Shown here: one piece after another, positions 34,012 to 42,975 of the stretch | How positions within the stretch are numbered: the first letter of the stretch is position 1 | Layout of the letters: each line of letters begins with the position of its first letter | DNA from: JABWBD01 sp040768665 | GTDB taxonomy: Bacteria; Planctomycetota; Planctomycetia; Pirellulales; Thermoguttaceae | DNA: 64,000 nucleotides | NCBI GenBank assembly: GCA_040768665.1 | Contig: JAXGMN010000007.1 | Span: 372,001-436,000 of the forward strand | Reading direction: 5' to 3' | Made by a program: the position numbers and the translations under genes | Notes under the pieces: model-generated | The model's database searches: none | The model's input: the letters and a program-made list of their open reading frames with translations, nothing else | What the model was told of the DNA's origin: nothing

Positions 34012-34026
34012 TTTCCTTTAGAGGCC

Positions 34027-34114
34027 CTAACAAAACGGGACAGGCACCTCGCAAAAACGCCTATTCTCCGTGTTTTACGAGTGTTTGGCTCGGAGCCAGT
34101 CCCCGTTTTGTTAG
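34027..34114. repeat. GGGACAGGCACC...GGAGCCAGTCCCC palindrome
   Basis: The ends CTAACAAAACGGGACAGGCA and CCAGTCCCCGTTTTGTTAG are inverted around a variable middle. It belongs to the dispersed family also at 42875, 46361, 48789, 52186 and 59529, and lies directly upstream of the efflux genes. Confidence 0.85.
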
Positions 34115-34205
34115 TGCCTTTTCATTGCCGTAGATGGGTTCAGAGCGCGCAGCCAAGAGCGCACGCAGACCATCGCCCGAAAAGAAATCAATGACGATCG
34201 AGTCG

Positions 34206-34601
34206 CTAAACCAGCAACACCTGGATTAGCAAATGTAGCCGCAGGCGAGGAAAGAAGCCGACGTCGCAGTTTCGATGCGCCGGCGCAGATGCAGCCGTTC
34301 CAGGCGAGGCCGATACGAGCACCAGGGCAGCATCCGCAGCCGCACTCCAATCGTGGCCCGAAGAATCATCGGGCCTGACGAAGGTGCATTGGTGTCCATT
34401 GCACGAGTCGTCGTCGGCGGGCTTCGGGCGGGATTCACCATTTCCATGCCCATGGTCATCGCAGTGGCAGGGCGAACAGGAAGCAGGAATCGCCTCCGGG
34501 GATGCGTGACACCCCGTCTCCGCATGCGCATGATGCAAACAGCATCCACAAATCATGTGGATAAGTACGGCTGCCATGGCACCAAAGCGGAGGGTTCGCA
34601 T
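34206..34601 (-). CDS. Secreted Cys/His-rich protein upstream of metal efflux genes
   Basis: 131 residues from the ATG at 34601. Signal sequence MRTLRFGAMAAVLIHMICGC, then CLHHAHAETGCH, ASCSPCHCDDHGHG and DSCNGHQCTF, giving dense Cys and His likely to bind metal. The remaining C-terminus is unremarkable (VLVSASPGTAASAPAH). Similar small proteins often accompany planctomycete metal efflux loci; the exact role is unknown. In-frame ATGs further upstream are less likely since they lack the signal sequence. Confidence 0.65.
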   Translation of the reverse strand: MRTLRFGAMAAVLIHMICGCCLHHAHAETGCHASPEAIPASCSPCHCDDHGHGNGESRPKPADDDSCNGHQCTFVRPDDSSGHDWSAAADAALVLVSASPGTAASAPAHRNCDVGFFPRLRLHLLIQVLLV

Positions 34602-35103
34602 TACTGCTGACTCGCGAGGAAGAAAGACCTTACCTACCAACATTATACTGCCCGGCCCTCGGAGAAGCCACCGATCAAGGGGCTCCAAGGGTCGCAAGTG
34701 TAGCTCCGGTACGTATACCGAGCAACTCCAGTCTCCCAAGCCAGCAGATATTCTTGGGAGTCGCTGCGACTTTCCTTCCGGCCCCCCGGCCAAACTGTCG
34801 CGTCCGATCGGAGTTTTCGTCTTGCCTAGAGCCCGGATCGGCCTATTCCGCTTTCATCCGGAGGGGCCACGTGCTTGGCGAAACGCCGTCGCCAGCTTCT
34901 AAGTGCTGTTGCGCAAAAGGCTTGCGAATGAGCGGATAAGCATCGGGAAGAATACTACCTCATTGTGCCAGTTTTTTCTGCCTAAATTGGCTACTAATTT
35001 GCAGCCAAAATTTATTGAGACTCAATCTCAACAGCCACGCATCGAGGGAGCCGGGCGGCACGACGGCAGACGGAGGCCAACATCGACCCACGGAGATTCG
35101 TGG
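34602..35103. other. Intergenic region with a candidate metalloregulator operator
   Basis: No gene in about 500 bases between divergent genes. The sequence becomes AT-rich near 34960-35040, as promoters do. TTGAGACTCAATCTCAA (35015-35031) is an inverted repeat with 7-1-7 Fur-box-like geometry (TGAGACT/TGAGATT, one mismatch). It would control the giant subtilase gene downstream. No clear -35/-10 pair was identified. Confidence 0.35.
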
Positions 35104-38100
35104 ATGTCAGCCAGTCTTGCTAACTCTCGCGCGGAAAGTCGGAGACAGCGAGTTCATAATCGCTCCCTGTTGCTGGAGCAGTTGGAAGACCGGCGTCTGC
35201 TGTCCGCCGCGCCCCGGGATATCCTCTTGGTCGATCCGTCGAAATACGAATCGTCGGAGATCCTGGTCCGGTTCCGATCCGATCAGGATCCGCCCGCCGA
35301 CGAGGAAATCTTCAGCGGCAGTCGCTACGCACGCGAGTTTCCACTGGTGCCGGGCCTCCGCGAAGTGGAATTGGCGGACGGTGTTGCGGTCGAGCAAGCC
35401 CTATCCGCCTACCGCAAGCATCCCTCCGTTCTGTATGCCGAACCAAACTACCACGTCCAAATCGCAGCGGTGCCTCAAGATCCCGGATTTGGACAACTCT
35501 GGGGACTGGACAACAACGGCCAGAACGGAGGCACTCTCGACGCCGACATCGACGCGCCCGAAGCTTGGACCGCCTTTCCGACCGCCGCCGCTACGGCGCA
35601 CGAGGGCGAGACGGTCGTGGCGGTCATCGACACGGGCGTCGACTATACGCATCCCGATTTGGCCGCCAATATGTGGTCTAATCCCGCCGAAACCCCGGGC
35701 AACGGAATCGACGATGACGAAAACGGCTTCATCGACGACGTCTACGGAGCCGATTTCCTCAACCTCGATGGCGACCCGATGGACGACAACGGCCACGGCA
35801 CGCACGTGGCCGGCACGATCGCCGCGATTCACGACAACGGCCAAGGCGTTGCCGGCGCAAGCCCGAACGCCAAGATCATGGCGCTGAAGTTCCTCGGCAA
35901 GTATGGCAGTGGGCCGACGGCGAGTGCCGTCGCGGCGCTTGACTACGCCGTGGCGCACGGGGCCAAGATCTCCAACAACAGTTGGGGGGGCGGCGGCTTC
36001 TCCCAGAGTCTTTCCGATGCCATCGCGCGTGCAGAGGCCGCAGGCCACCTCGTCGTTGCCGCGGCCGGCAATAGCAACGTCACCACCGACATCTCGCCCA
36101 GCTACCCGGCAGCCTTCGATTTCGACAACATCATCGCCGTCGCCGCCACCGACCACAACGATGCCAAGGCAGGTTTTTCCAATTTCGGAAAGCGAACCGT
36201 GGATCTCGGGGCGCCGGGGGTTGATATCCTCAGCACCCTTCCCGGGAACACCTACGGGGTGTACAGCGGGACGTCCATGGCCGCCCCGCACGTCACCGGT
36301 GTGGCCGCCCTGGCCTGGAGCCGCGCGCCCGACGCCTCGCCTGCTGACATCAAGGCCGCAATTCTCCACGGCGCCGACCCGGTCGCGTCGATGGCCGGGA
36401 TCACCCAAAGTGGCCGACGGCTCAACGCGTACAACACGCTGGCAATCGATCCAACCGGCATCGGGCCGCGAATCGTCGGCAGCAGCCTCGACGGCAGCGT
36501 CGCCGGCCCGGTGTCAGGCGTCGAACTGCACTTCAACGAACCGATCGATCCGGCGACATTCACCGTCGACGATGTCCAACTCACCGGGCCGAACGGCGAT
36601 ATCGCGGTCACCGGAGTCCGCGGTGAGGGAAGCGCCTTCACGATTTCCTTCCAGAAGCAGTCCGCCTTGGGTACGTACACCTTGGTCGTCGGCCCCGACA
36701 TCCGCGACCGGGCCGGTAACAGGATGGACCAGGACGACGACCTTCTCAACGGCGAGGACGACGCGGACCGGTTCACGGGCACATTTTCCATTGCGCTTGG
36801 TTTTGCTGCCAACGATGGACCGTTGCCGATCTTGGACAGAACATCCGTTGTCTCGTCGATCGACATCCAGGACGACATCGCCATCGCAGACCTCGATGTG
36901 CGCGTCGATATCGCCCACACATGGGACCGCGATCTGAGGCTTTACCTCGTCGGCCCGGGCGACGACCTCACGACGGGCGTGCTCCTCTCGGACGCCAACG
37001 GCGGTTCGGGCGACGGCTATCTCGGCACGATCTTCAGCGATGAAGCGAGGCTTTCCATCATGGAGGGCGCTGCGCCGTTCAGCAAGACGTACCGTCCGCA
37101 GGAATCGCTGGGTTTTTTCGACGGCCGAAGTGCCCGTGGCCGTTGGAGCCTTCTCGTGGAAGATCAGGCCGCCTTCGACGAAGGACAGCTCATCGGCTGG
37201 TCCCTGATGATCCAACCTGCCGATACGGCTGCGCCCGACGCGCCGCCCAGCAGCGCCAGCGGCCCCAACCTGGCAACCGGAAAGGCGACCAGCCGGGTGA
37301 CGGCCCAAGTCGACTGGACAACGGTCCCTCTCGACGGCCTGTACACGGATCCGGTCGTGGTCGCCTCGCCCAACTACGGTGCCGAGGGCGGCCCGGCGGT
37401 CGTCCGCGTTCGCGATGTTCAGCCGGAGTCGTTTCAGTTCCAGGTCGTCACTCCCGGCGGCGCGGCGATCGACGGGGTCGACGTCTATTACATGGTGGTC
37501 GAGGCGGGCGTCTACAATCAGGCCGAGCACGGAGTGACCATGGAGGCGTTAAAGGTCGATTCCACGCGCACCGACGGACAGCCCCGGGAGTGGAATGGCC
37601 AGCGCCAGAGTTACCGAAACGCGTATGTCAATCCGGTCGTATTCGGGCAGGTGATGACCGCCAACGACCGCGATTGGTCCGTCTTCTGGTCTCGCGCGGA
37701 TGCGCCGGTACATCCGCCGTCCGCATCGGATTTTTCCATCGGTAAACACCGCGGCGAAGACCCACGCACGACGCGTTTCGGTGAGACGATCGGTTATGTC
37801 GTTTTCGAAGCAGGAAGCGGCACTCTCGGCGAAATCGCGTACGAGGTCGCGCTCGGCAGCAACACGGTGCAGGGTGTTACGGATGGCCCTCCCTACAGCT
37901 ACACGCACGGACTGGCGTCGCCCACCGGCGCCGTGGTCAGCCAGGCGGGCATGAACGGTCTGAACGGAAGCTGGGGACTCCTCTACGGCCCCGATCCCCT
38001 TGAGCCGAATCGCCTCATGGTGGCCGTCGACGAAGATCAACGCCGAGACGCCGAGCGCAATCATATCCCGGAGCAGTTGGCATATCTCGTCTTTGGCGAG

Positions 38101-39246
38101 GCGACCTCATCGGATTCACCCGAATTACGGACAGGAATCGCCACCTCCGTACTATCGCCGGGCACCTCTTGGACGACCGTCGCTCTCGACCATCGGTACG
38201 CGGACCCGGTCGTCGTGGCCACGGCGAACTACGGCCCGGATCTTGGACCGGCCGTCATCCGAATCCGCAATGCCCAGGACGACTCGTTCGAATTCCAGGT
38301 CGTCACACCCGGCGGCAATGCAATCGATCAGGCGGATGTCTATTACATGGTGGTCGAGGCGGGCGTGTACAACCAGGCCGAGCACGGCATCACAATGGAA
38401 GCGCGGAAAATCGAATCCACCATGACCGACAGGCCGGGATCTTGGGTCGGCGAGCGGCAGAACACCTTCAACACGTACGTCAGCCCGGTCGTGTTCGGCC
38501 AGGTGATGACCGCCAACGACAGCGACTGGTCCGTCTTCTGGTCTCGTGGCTCGACCATCCGTCAGCCGCCCTCCGCCTCGGATCTCTACGTCGGCAAACA
38601 TGTCGGAGAAGATCCTCGCAGCGAACGAGTCGCGGAGACGATTGGTTACATTGTATTCGAGGCGGGACGCGGCACGCTCGGTGATACCCCATACGACATT
38701 GGCCTGGGCGACGACGTGGTGCAAGGTATCGCAAACGCTCCGTTCACCTACTCACACGCCGTCGCTTCGCCGACCGTCGCCATTCTCAGCCAGGCGGCCA
38801 TGCATGGTCTGAACGGAAGCTGGGGGCTCCTCTATGGTTCCGATCCGGTTCAGCCGAATCGTCTGGCCGTGGCCGTCGATGAAGACCAGCTAGCCGATCC
38901 GGAGCGGCAGCATATCCACGAGCAGTTGGCCTACGCCGTGTTTGGCTTGCCGCCGGCCGCCGGTCAAGAATTTCCCGGAAGCACGGACGGGATCGCACTC
39001 CGGTATGCACCAAGCACCGGATCGGCCGCGAATCCGGAGCAGGCGGCCATTGGCTTGGCGGGAACCGGCGGCACCTTGGATGGCGAACAGCAAAACCGCC
39101 TCCTTGCGGAACTCCTGGCATGGCACTTCCGAGAACGGCCAGAACCCGATTCCAACCGACTGCCAAGTTCTCGCGTCGACGAGGACGTGCTCGAAATGCT
39201 CGCCGCCGGATTACTGGGAGACCGGAGCGGACTTGCATCCCGCTGA
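35104..39246 (+). CDS. Giant secreted subtilisin-like protease with P domain and duplicated C-terminal modules
   Basis: 1380 residues from the ATG at 35104 (GGAG upstream). The planctomycete N-terminal tag is RSLLLEQLEDRRLLSA (residues 20-35). The S8 peptidase has catalytic Asp176 (AVIDTGVDYTHPDL), His231 (NGHGTHVAGT) and Ser391 (SGTSMAAPHV), preceded by an inhibitor-like propeptide. After it come a Big-like domain, a proprotein-convertase P domain (HTWDRDLRLYLVGPGDDL, GRWSLLVEDQAAFDEGQL), and two homologous modules of about 270 residues, each with YYMVVEAGVYNQAEHG and NGSWGLLYG. Probably an exported or surface protease. It is convergent with the cyclophilin gene, 29 bases apart. Confidence 0.88.
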   Translation: MSASLANSRAESRRQRVHNRSLLLEQLEDRRLLSAAPRDILLVDPSKYESSEILVRFRSDQDPPADEEIFSGSRYAREFPLVPGLREVELADGVAVEQALSAYRKHPSVLYAEPNYHVQIAAVPQDPGFGQLWGLDNNGQNGGTLDADIDAPEAWTAFPTAAATAHEGETVVAVIDTGVDYTHPDLAANMWSNPAETPGNGIDDDENGFIDDVYGADFLNLDGDPMDDNGHGTHVAGTIAAIHDNGQGVAGASPNAKIMALKFLGKYGSGPTASAVAALDYAVAHGAKISNNSWGGGGFSQSLSDAIARAEAAGHLVVAAAGNSNVTTDISPSYPAAFDFDNIIAVAATDHNDAKAGFSNFGKRTVDLGAPGVDILSTLPGNTYGVYSGTSMAAPHVTGVAALAWSRAPDASPADIKAAILHGADPVASMAGITQSGRRLNAYNTLAIDPTGIGPRIVGSSLDGSVAGPVSGVELHFNEPIDPATFTVDDVQLTGPNGDIAVTGVRGEGSAFTISFQKQSALGTYTLVVGPDIRDRAGNRMDQDDDLLNGEDDADRFTGTFSIALGFAANDGPLPILDRTSVVSSIDIQDDIAIADLDVRVDIAHTWDRDLRLYLVGPGDDLTTGVLLSDANGGSGDGYLGTIFSDEARLSIMEGAAPFSKTYRPQESLGFFDGRSARGRWSLLVEDQAAFDEGQLIGWSLMIQPADTAAPDAPPSSASGPNLATGKATSRVTAQVDWTTVPLDGLYTDPVVVASPNYGAEGGPAVVRVRDVQPESFQFQVVTPGGAAIDGVDVYYMVVEAGVYNQAEHGVTMEALKVDSTRTDGQPREWNGQRQSYRNAYVNPVVFGQVMTANDRDWSVFWSRADAPVHPPSASDFSIGKHRGEDPRTTRFGETIGYVVFEAGSGTLGEIAYEVALGSNTVQGVTDGPPYSYTHGLASPTGAVVSQAGMNGLNGSWGLLYGPDPLEPNRLMVAVDEDQRRDAERNHIPEQLAYLVFGEATSSDSPELRTGIATSVLSPGTSWTTVALDHRYADPVVVATANYGPDLGPAVIRIRNAQDDSFEFQVVTPGGNAIDQADVYYMVVEAGVYNQAEHGITMEARKIESTMTDRPGSWVGERQNTFNTYVSPVVFGQVMTANDSDWSVFWSRGSTIRQPPSASDLYVGKHVGEDPRSERVAETIGYIVFEAGRGTLGDTPYDIGLGDDVVQGIANAPFTYSHAVASPTVAILSQAAMHGLNGSWGLLYGSDPVQPNRLAVAVDEDQLADPERQHIHEQLAYAVFGLPPAAGQEFPGSTDGIALRYAPSTGSAANPEQAAIGLAGTGGTLDGEQQNRLLAELLAWHFRERPEPDSNRLPSSRVDEDVLEMLAAGLLGDRSGLASR

Positions 39247-39275
39247 GGCAAGGCGAAGCCGGAAGATCGTTCCAC

Positions 39276-42200
39276 TCAACTCTTCGCCGCGGCGTTTTCC
39301 GCTACCGCCGCGGCAAGCTGTTCCGCCCGGTCGGTGCTTTCGTCCGCCGATGCCGCGTCGGCTGCGAGCGATTCCATGACGGCGTCGGTCGCCTGCGGTG
39401 TGACCTCGCCGGCCTGACGATTGGGATCTGCATGTGCGGCAGACGCATCGATATCGTCGCCGGCATCCTCGGAACCGTCGATACGCAGACTGCTTCGTTG
39501 CAAACTGTCGATCCCCTCGCCGCCGTTCACGTCCTCACCTCCGGAGTGCATTCCGCCGTGGGCGGCAAACCGCGTGCCGAACAAGCTCCGGTTCTCGTAG
39601 GTTGCCACGAACGGCGCGATCGAATCGATAATCGGCTCGGGGGCGTCTTGTGAAGCGAGGGGATCGGGCTCAACGGCAATGGTTGAGAAATCGGTTCTCG
39701 TCTCGGCGAGTTCCGCAATCAGCATCTGGGCCAGCACCTCGTTCACACCGGAACCGGCAACCACCACCTGCATCCGTAGCGTGCTGCTGGCGCCCGCTTG
39801 ACCGGTTCCGGTCACTTCCGTGGCCTGCACGACCAGTTCGTACGTATCGGCGGCAAGATCTCCGGGAACCGCCCACACCAGTTCGCCCGTCTGCGGATCG
39901 ATGGAGGCCCCGTCGGGAGCGTCTACCAGACTGTACCGGACCGCGTTCGGATTCGGGAGATCCGGATCGGCAGCATGGACCGTCACCTGCAACACTTCTT
40001 CCGGGGCAACGGTCTGCACGCCCACCGGGTCGAACACCGGTGGCCGATCCACTTCCCGCACGGTCACCGTGAAGCTCCGGCTGGCGGTTGCCCCAAGCGA
40101 ATCGACCACGGTGACCGTGATCGGATACTGCCCGGTTTGGTTCTCTCCGGGCGTCCACGTGAAGCGGCCCGTTTCGGCGTCGATGGCCGCCCCGGCCGGA
40201 GCGCCCGTTTCCAGCCGATAGGTCAATTCCTGCGCCGGCAAATCCGCATCGGTGCCCACGGCGAAGAATTCCACCAGTGTTTCCTCGTCGGCGATCACGT
40301 CTTCGATGGAAGCGAGTGCCGGAGACGTATTGTTCTCCGTCACGGTGGCCACGAACGACTCGCGCCCGGCGGCCCCGGTGGCATCCGTCACCTTCACGGT
40401 GATGGTGTACTGGCCCGGTCCGTCGGCCTCGGTGGTCGCCCAGGTAAACGCTCCCGTCTGCGCGTCGATTGTCGCGCCCTGCGGAGCGCCTTCCAGGCTG
40501 AAGGACAGCGGCTGATCCGTGTCCGTCGCGGATGCGGTGAACAGAAGCGTCTGGCCCTCCTGGATCTGCTTGTTTCCGATCGGCTGGATGACCGGCGCGT
40601 CGTTGACGGAAACCTGGAACGACTGGTCGACCGGGTTTCCGGCAAGATCGGACGCTCGCAGTGTCACGGAATGGCTGCCGCCTTGGCTGGACGTAGGCGT
40701 CCACGTGACGCGGCCCGTGTTCAAATCGACGATCATCCCGGCCGGAGCCTGCGTCAACTGGTAGCGAACCTGCCCGCTGCTCTCGCCGGATGCCTGGGCA
40801 TCGTAGACGTACTCGGTTCCTTGTCCGGCGCCGAGGACGGGAGAAGACGTGAAGACCGGTGCGGCGGTGTCGACGGTGATCTGAAGGGGCGAGGACGCCT
40901 GGCTTACGAGATCCACCTCCGTGTCAAGATTGCCGACCTTAACCTCCTGGCCAAGTAGCTTCTGTACCGCAGTGATCGAGTGCACGCCATCAGATAGGTC
41001 GAAGCTGCCGTTGGATTCAATGGTCACGGAATTGCTGGTGGCGGTCGCCGTGCCGATCAGGTTGTTTCCGTCTGCGTACAACGAGACCTCTGCACCGGTG
41101 ACAGTGCCACTAACCAACAGCCGAAGAGTCTTTCCTGCAGTGTTGTCCAGATGCGTGATACCGTCGCTACTGCTCACGCCAGTATCGGCACTGGCGAGCA
41201 ATTGAATGCCAGTCGGCGCCTTGGGAGCGATATAGACAGGAACGACCTGGGTATCCCAGGGTTTCGACGCAGCCGCATTCGGGGAGAGACCATCGGGGAG
41301 CATCGTCGCGACGCCGACGGCGATGCCATAGACTCCGACCAGGCCGTTGCCAGGCGTTACGGTGACCTGTCCGGACCAGGGGTCTACTTCAACCTGAAGA
41401 CTGGGGTTCTCCAAAGCTGGCAGTTCATAGTCGACCAGGCGTGGGACCTCTAACTCGACCCAACGCGCATTCCAATACTTGGCATATTTAACAGCATCCC
41501 AATAGAAAACTGAGTCATTCTCCAGGTCAACAGCAGACAAAGGAAAGCTGACCTGAGTGTCTGCCGTGGTCTGCACCGGGCTGATCGGCAGCAGGTACGG
41601 CTGCGCGTTGCTGGTATCCGGCTGGATCGTGACATGGAACGTCCGTTGTGCCGTGCCGCCGTTCCCGTCGCTCACGGTGACCGTTACGTCGGCCTGGCCG
41701 GTCGTTCCCTCCGGCGCCGAAAGCCGCAAGACGCCATTCTCGCGATCCTCGAATATGGTCACGGAACTCATCACGACCGGGGTGAGCGGCCTGTTCAGCG
41801 GGTTGTCCGGATCCGGATCCTGTCCCGTCGTCGTCGTCGTTGGAACCGAGTTGATCTGGTTGCGAACGCTGTCACCTTCGGTCAGAAAGCCGAATACGTT
41901 ATGGTTGAAGTCGAGGTGTCGCGTGGCAGTGTCCGTAATGAAGAACTGCGAATCGTTCGTGTCATCGCTGCCCTTCGCCATGGAGAGGATGCCGGAGCTT
42001 GTATGCTGGAGATCCGGATGGAACTCGTCGTCGAAATCCACGCCGGACCCGCCCGACCCGGTCCCCAGGGGATCGCCGCCCTGGATCATGAAGTTGTCGA
42101 TCACCCGGTGAAACTTCAAACCGTTGTAAAAACCCGACTGAGCCAGTTGGATGATCCGGCCCGTGGTCCGCGGGGTGAGGTCCTCAAAGAGTTCGAATTT

Positions 42201-42509
42201 CATGTCTCCGTAGCCCGCTACGGAGATCTTCATGCTGCGGTTGCCCTGCGGTACCGTGGTGGTCAGGGCCGAGTTGGTGCTTGAAACCGAGTAGGTCAAC
42301 GTGTCGCCGTCGCTATCGAACCCGTCCAGGGCGATATGCAGCGGTGCGCCGGCATACAGAGTCACATCCGAAATGGCCGCCAGCGTGGGCGCAGAAAGCA
42401 CCCAGCGGGACTCGAGCAACTCGAACCGGGGACGCCGATAGATCTCCGGCCGCTCGCGGCGGCGGCGCCGGTTTGACTGGGAACGAAGCGAAAAACGTTG
42501 CCTGCTCAT
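39276..42509 (-). CDS. Giant secreted cyclophilin with cadherin/Ig-like repeats
   Basis: 1077 residues. N-terminal tag FELLESRWVLSA after a very basic stretch (SNRRRRRERPE). The cyclophilin-type peptidyl-prolyl isomerase domain lies at about residues 92-265 (GFYNGLKFHRVIDNFMIQGG, SQFFITDTATRHLDFNHNVF). A long chain of Ig/cadherin-like repeats follows, with recurring patterns such as ASIDPQTGELVWAVP and AAIDAETGRFTWTPGENQTG. The C-terminus is acidic and Ala-rich (ADAASADESTDRAEQLAAAV). Likely an extracellular folding or adhesion protein. Start: ATG at 42509, although the ribosome binding site is weak. Confidence 0.87.
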   Translation of the reverse strand: MSRQRFSLRSQSNRRRRRERPEIYRRPRFELLESRWVLSAPTLAAISDVTLYAGAPLHIALDGFDSDGDTLTYSVSSTNSALTTTVPQGNRSMKISVAGYGDMKFELFEDLTPRTTGRIIQLAQSGFYNGLKFHRVIDNFMIQGGDPLGTGSGGSGVDFDDEFHPDLQHTSSGILSMAKGSDDTNDSQFFITDTATRHLDFNHNVFGFLTEGDSVRNQINSVPTTTTTGQDPDPDNPLNRPLTPVVMSSVTIFEDRENGVLRLSAPEGTTGQADVTVTVSDGNGGTAQRTFHVTIQPDTSNAQPYLLPISPVQTTADTQVSFPLSAVDLENDSVFYWDAVKYAKYWNARWVELEVPRLVDYELPALENPSLQVEVDPWSGQVTVTPGNGLVGVYGIAVGVATMLPDGLSPNAAASKPWDTQVVPVYIAPKAPTGIQLLASADTGVSSSDGITHLDNTAGKTLRLLVSGTVTGAEVSLYADGNNLIGTATATSNSVTIESNGSFDLSDGVHSITAVQKLLGQEVKVGNLDTEVDLVSQASSPLQITVDTAAPVFTSSPVLGAGQGTEYVYDAQASGESSGQVRYQLTQAPAGMIVDLNTGRVTWTPTSSQGGSHSVTLRASDLAGNPVDQSFQVSVNDAPVIQPIGNKQIQEGQTLLFTASATDTDQPLSFSLEGAPQGATIDAQTGAFTWATTEADGPGQYTITVKVTDATGAAGRESFVATVTENNTSPALASIEDVIADEETLVEFFAVGTDADLPAQELTYRLETGAPAGAAIDAETGRFTWTPGENQTGQYPITVTVVDSLGATASRSFTVTVREVDRPPVFDPVGVQTVAPEEVLQVTVHAADPDLPNPNAVRYSLVDAPDGASIDPQTGELVWAVPGDLAADTYELVVQATEVTGTGQAGASSTLRMQVVVAGSGVNEVLAQMLIAELAETRTDFSTIAVEPDPLASQDAPEPIIDSIAPFVATYENRSLFGTRFAAHGGMHSGGEDVNGGEGIDSLQRSSLRIDGSEDAGDDIDASAAHADPNRQAGEVTPQATDAVMESLAADAASADESTDRAEQLAAAVAENAAAKS

Positions 42510-42973
42510 GCTTTAAAACGGAATGCAATCCGCTGCTGAGGGAAACCTTGCCGAATCCGCCACACGCCCAACGCCAGGCACTTCCACTGGAGTGGGGTGC
42601 AGGGAAACCGAATGGCCACGGGTAGGAGTAGACTGTTCCGGGCGAGCCCCGCGGAGCGCTCTACCGTAGGATGCTGCCCTTGAATCGATAGTTCCCAATG
42701 TAATCGAACTTGCGTAATTTGTACCGGCTCCGCAACGGAATTCCACGTGTGCATTGCCCCAAGCGGTAGGGTCGTAGCGATCGCAGTGGATAGGAAAACA
42801 ACCATTGCGGGAAAAGGGGGGCGGCCCCGGTCCGCAACGATGCCATCACCCCAGCCGAAGCCGCGAACGCTATAAGAGCCTATCCTAAAACCTCGCGCGG
42901 AGAAGGGGACAGGCACATTTTGCTCCGAAAACTCCGCAAAATGAGCCAGTCCCCGACGGTTTTGGGATAGGCT
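42510..42973. other. Gene-free gap
   Basis: About 460 bases between two minus-strand genes. No coding sequence or clear promoter was recognised. The last 100 bases are the dispersed palindrome at 42875. Confidence 0.5.
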
Positions 42974-42975
42974 CT
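42875..42975. repeat. GGGGACAGGCAC...GAGCCAGTCCCC palindrome overlapping cinA stop
   Basis: Ends AGAGCCTATCCTAAAACC and GGTTTTGGGATAGGCTCT; inner ends GGGGACAGGCACATTTTGCT and AAAATGAGCCAGTCCCC. Near-identical copies are at 46361 and 59529. Its right edge contains the cinA stop codon (TAG, 42974-42976 on the minus strand). Confidence 0.9.
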
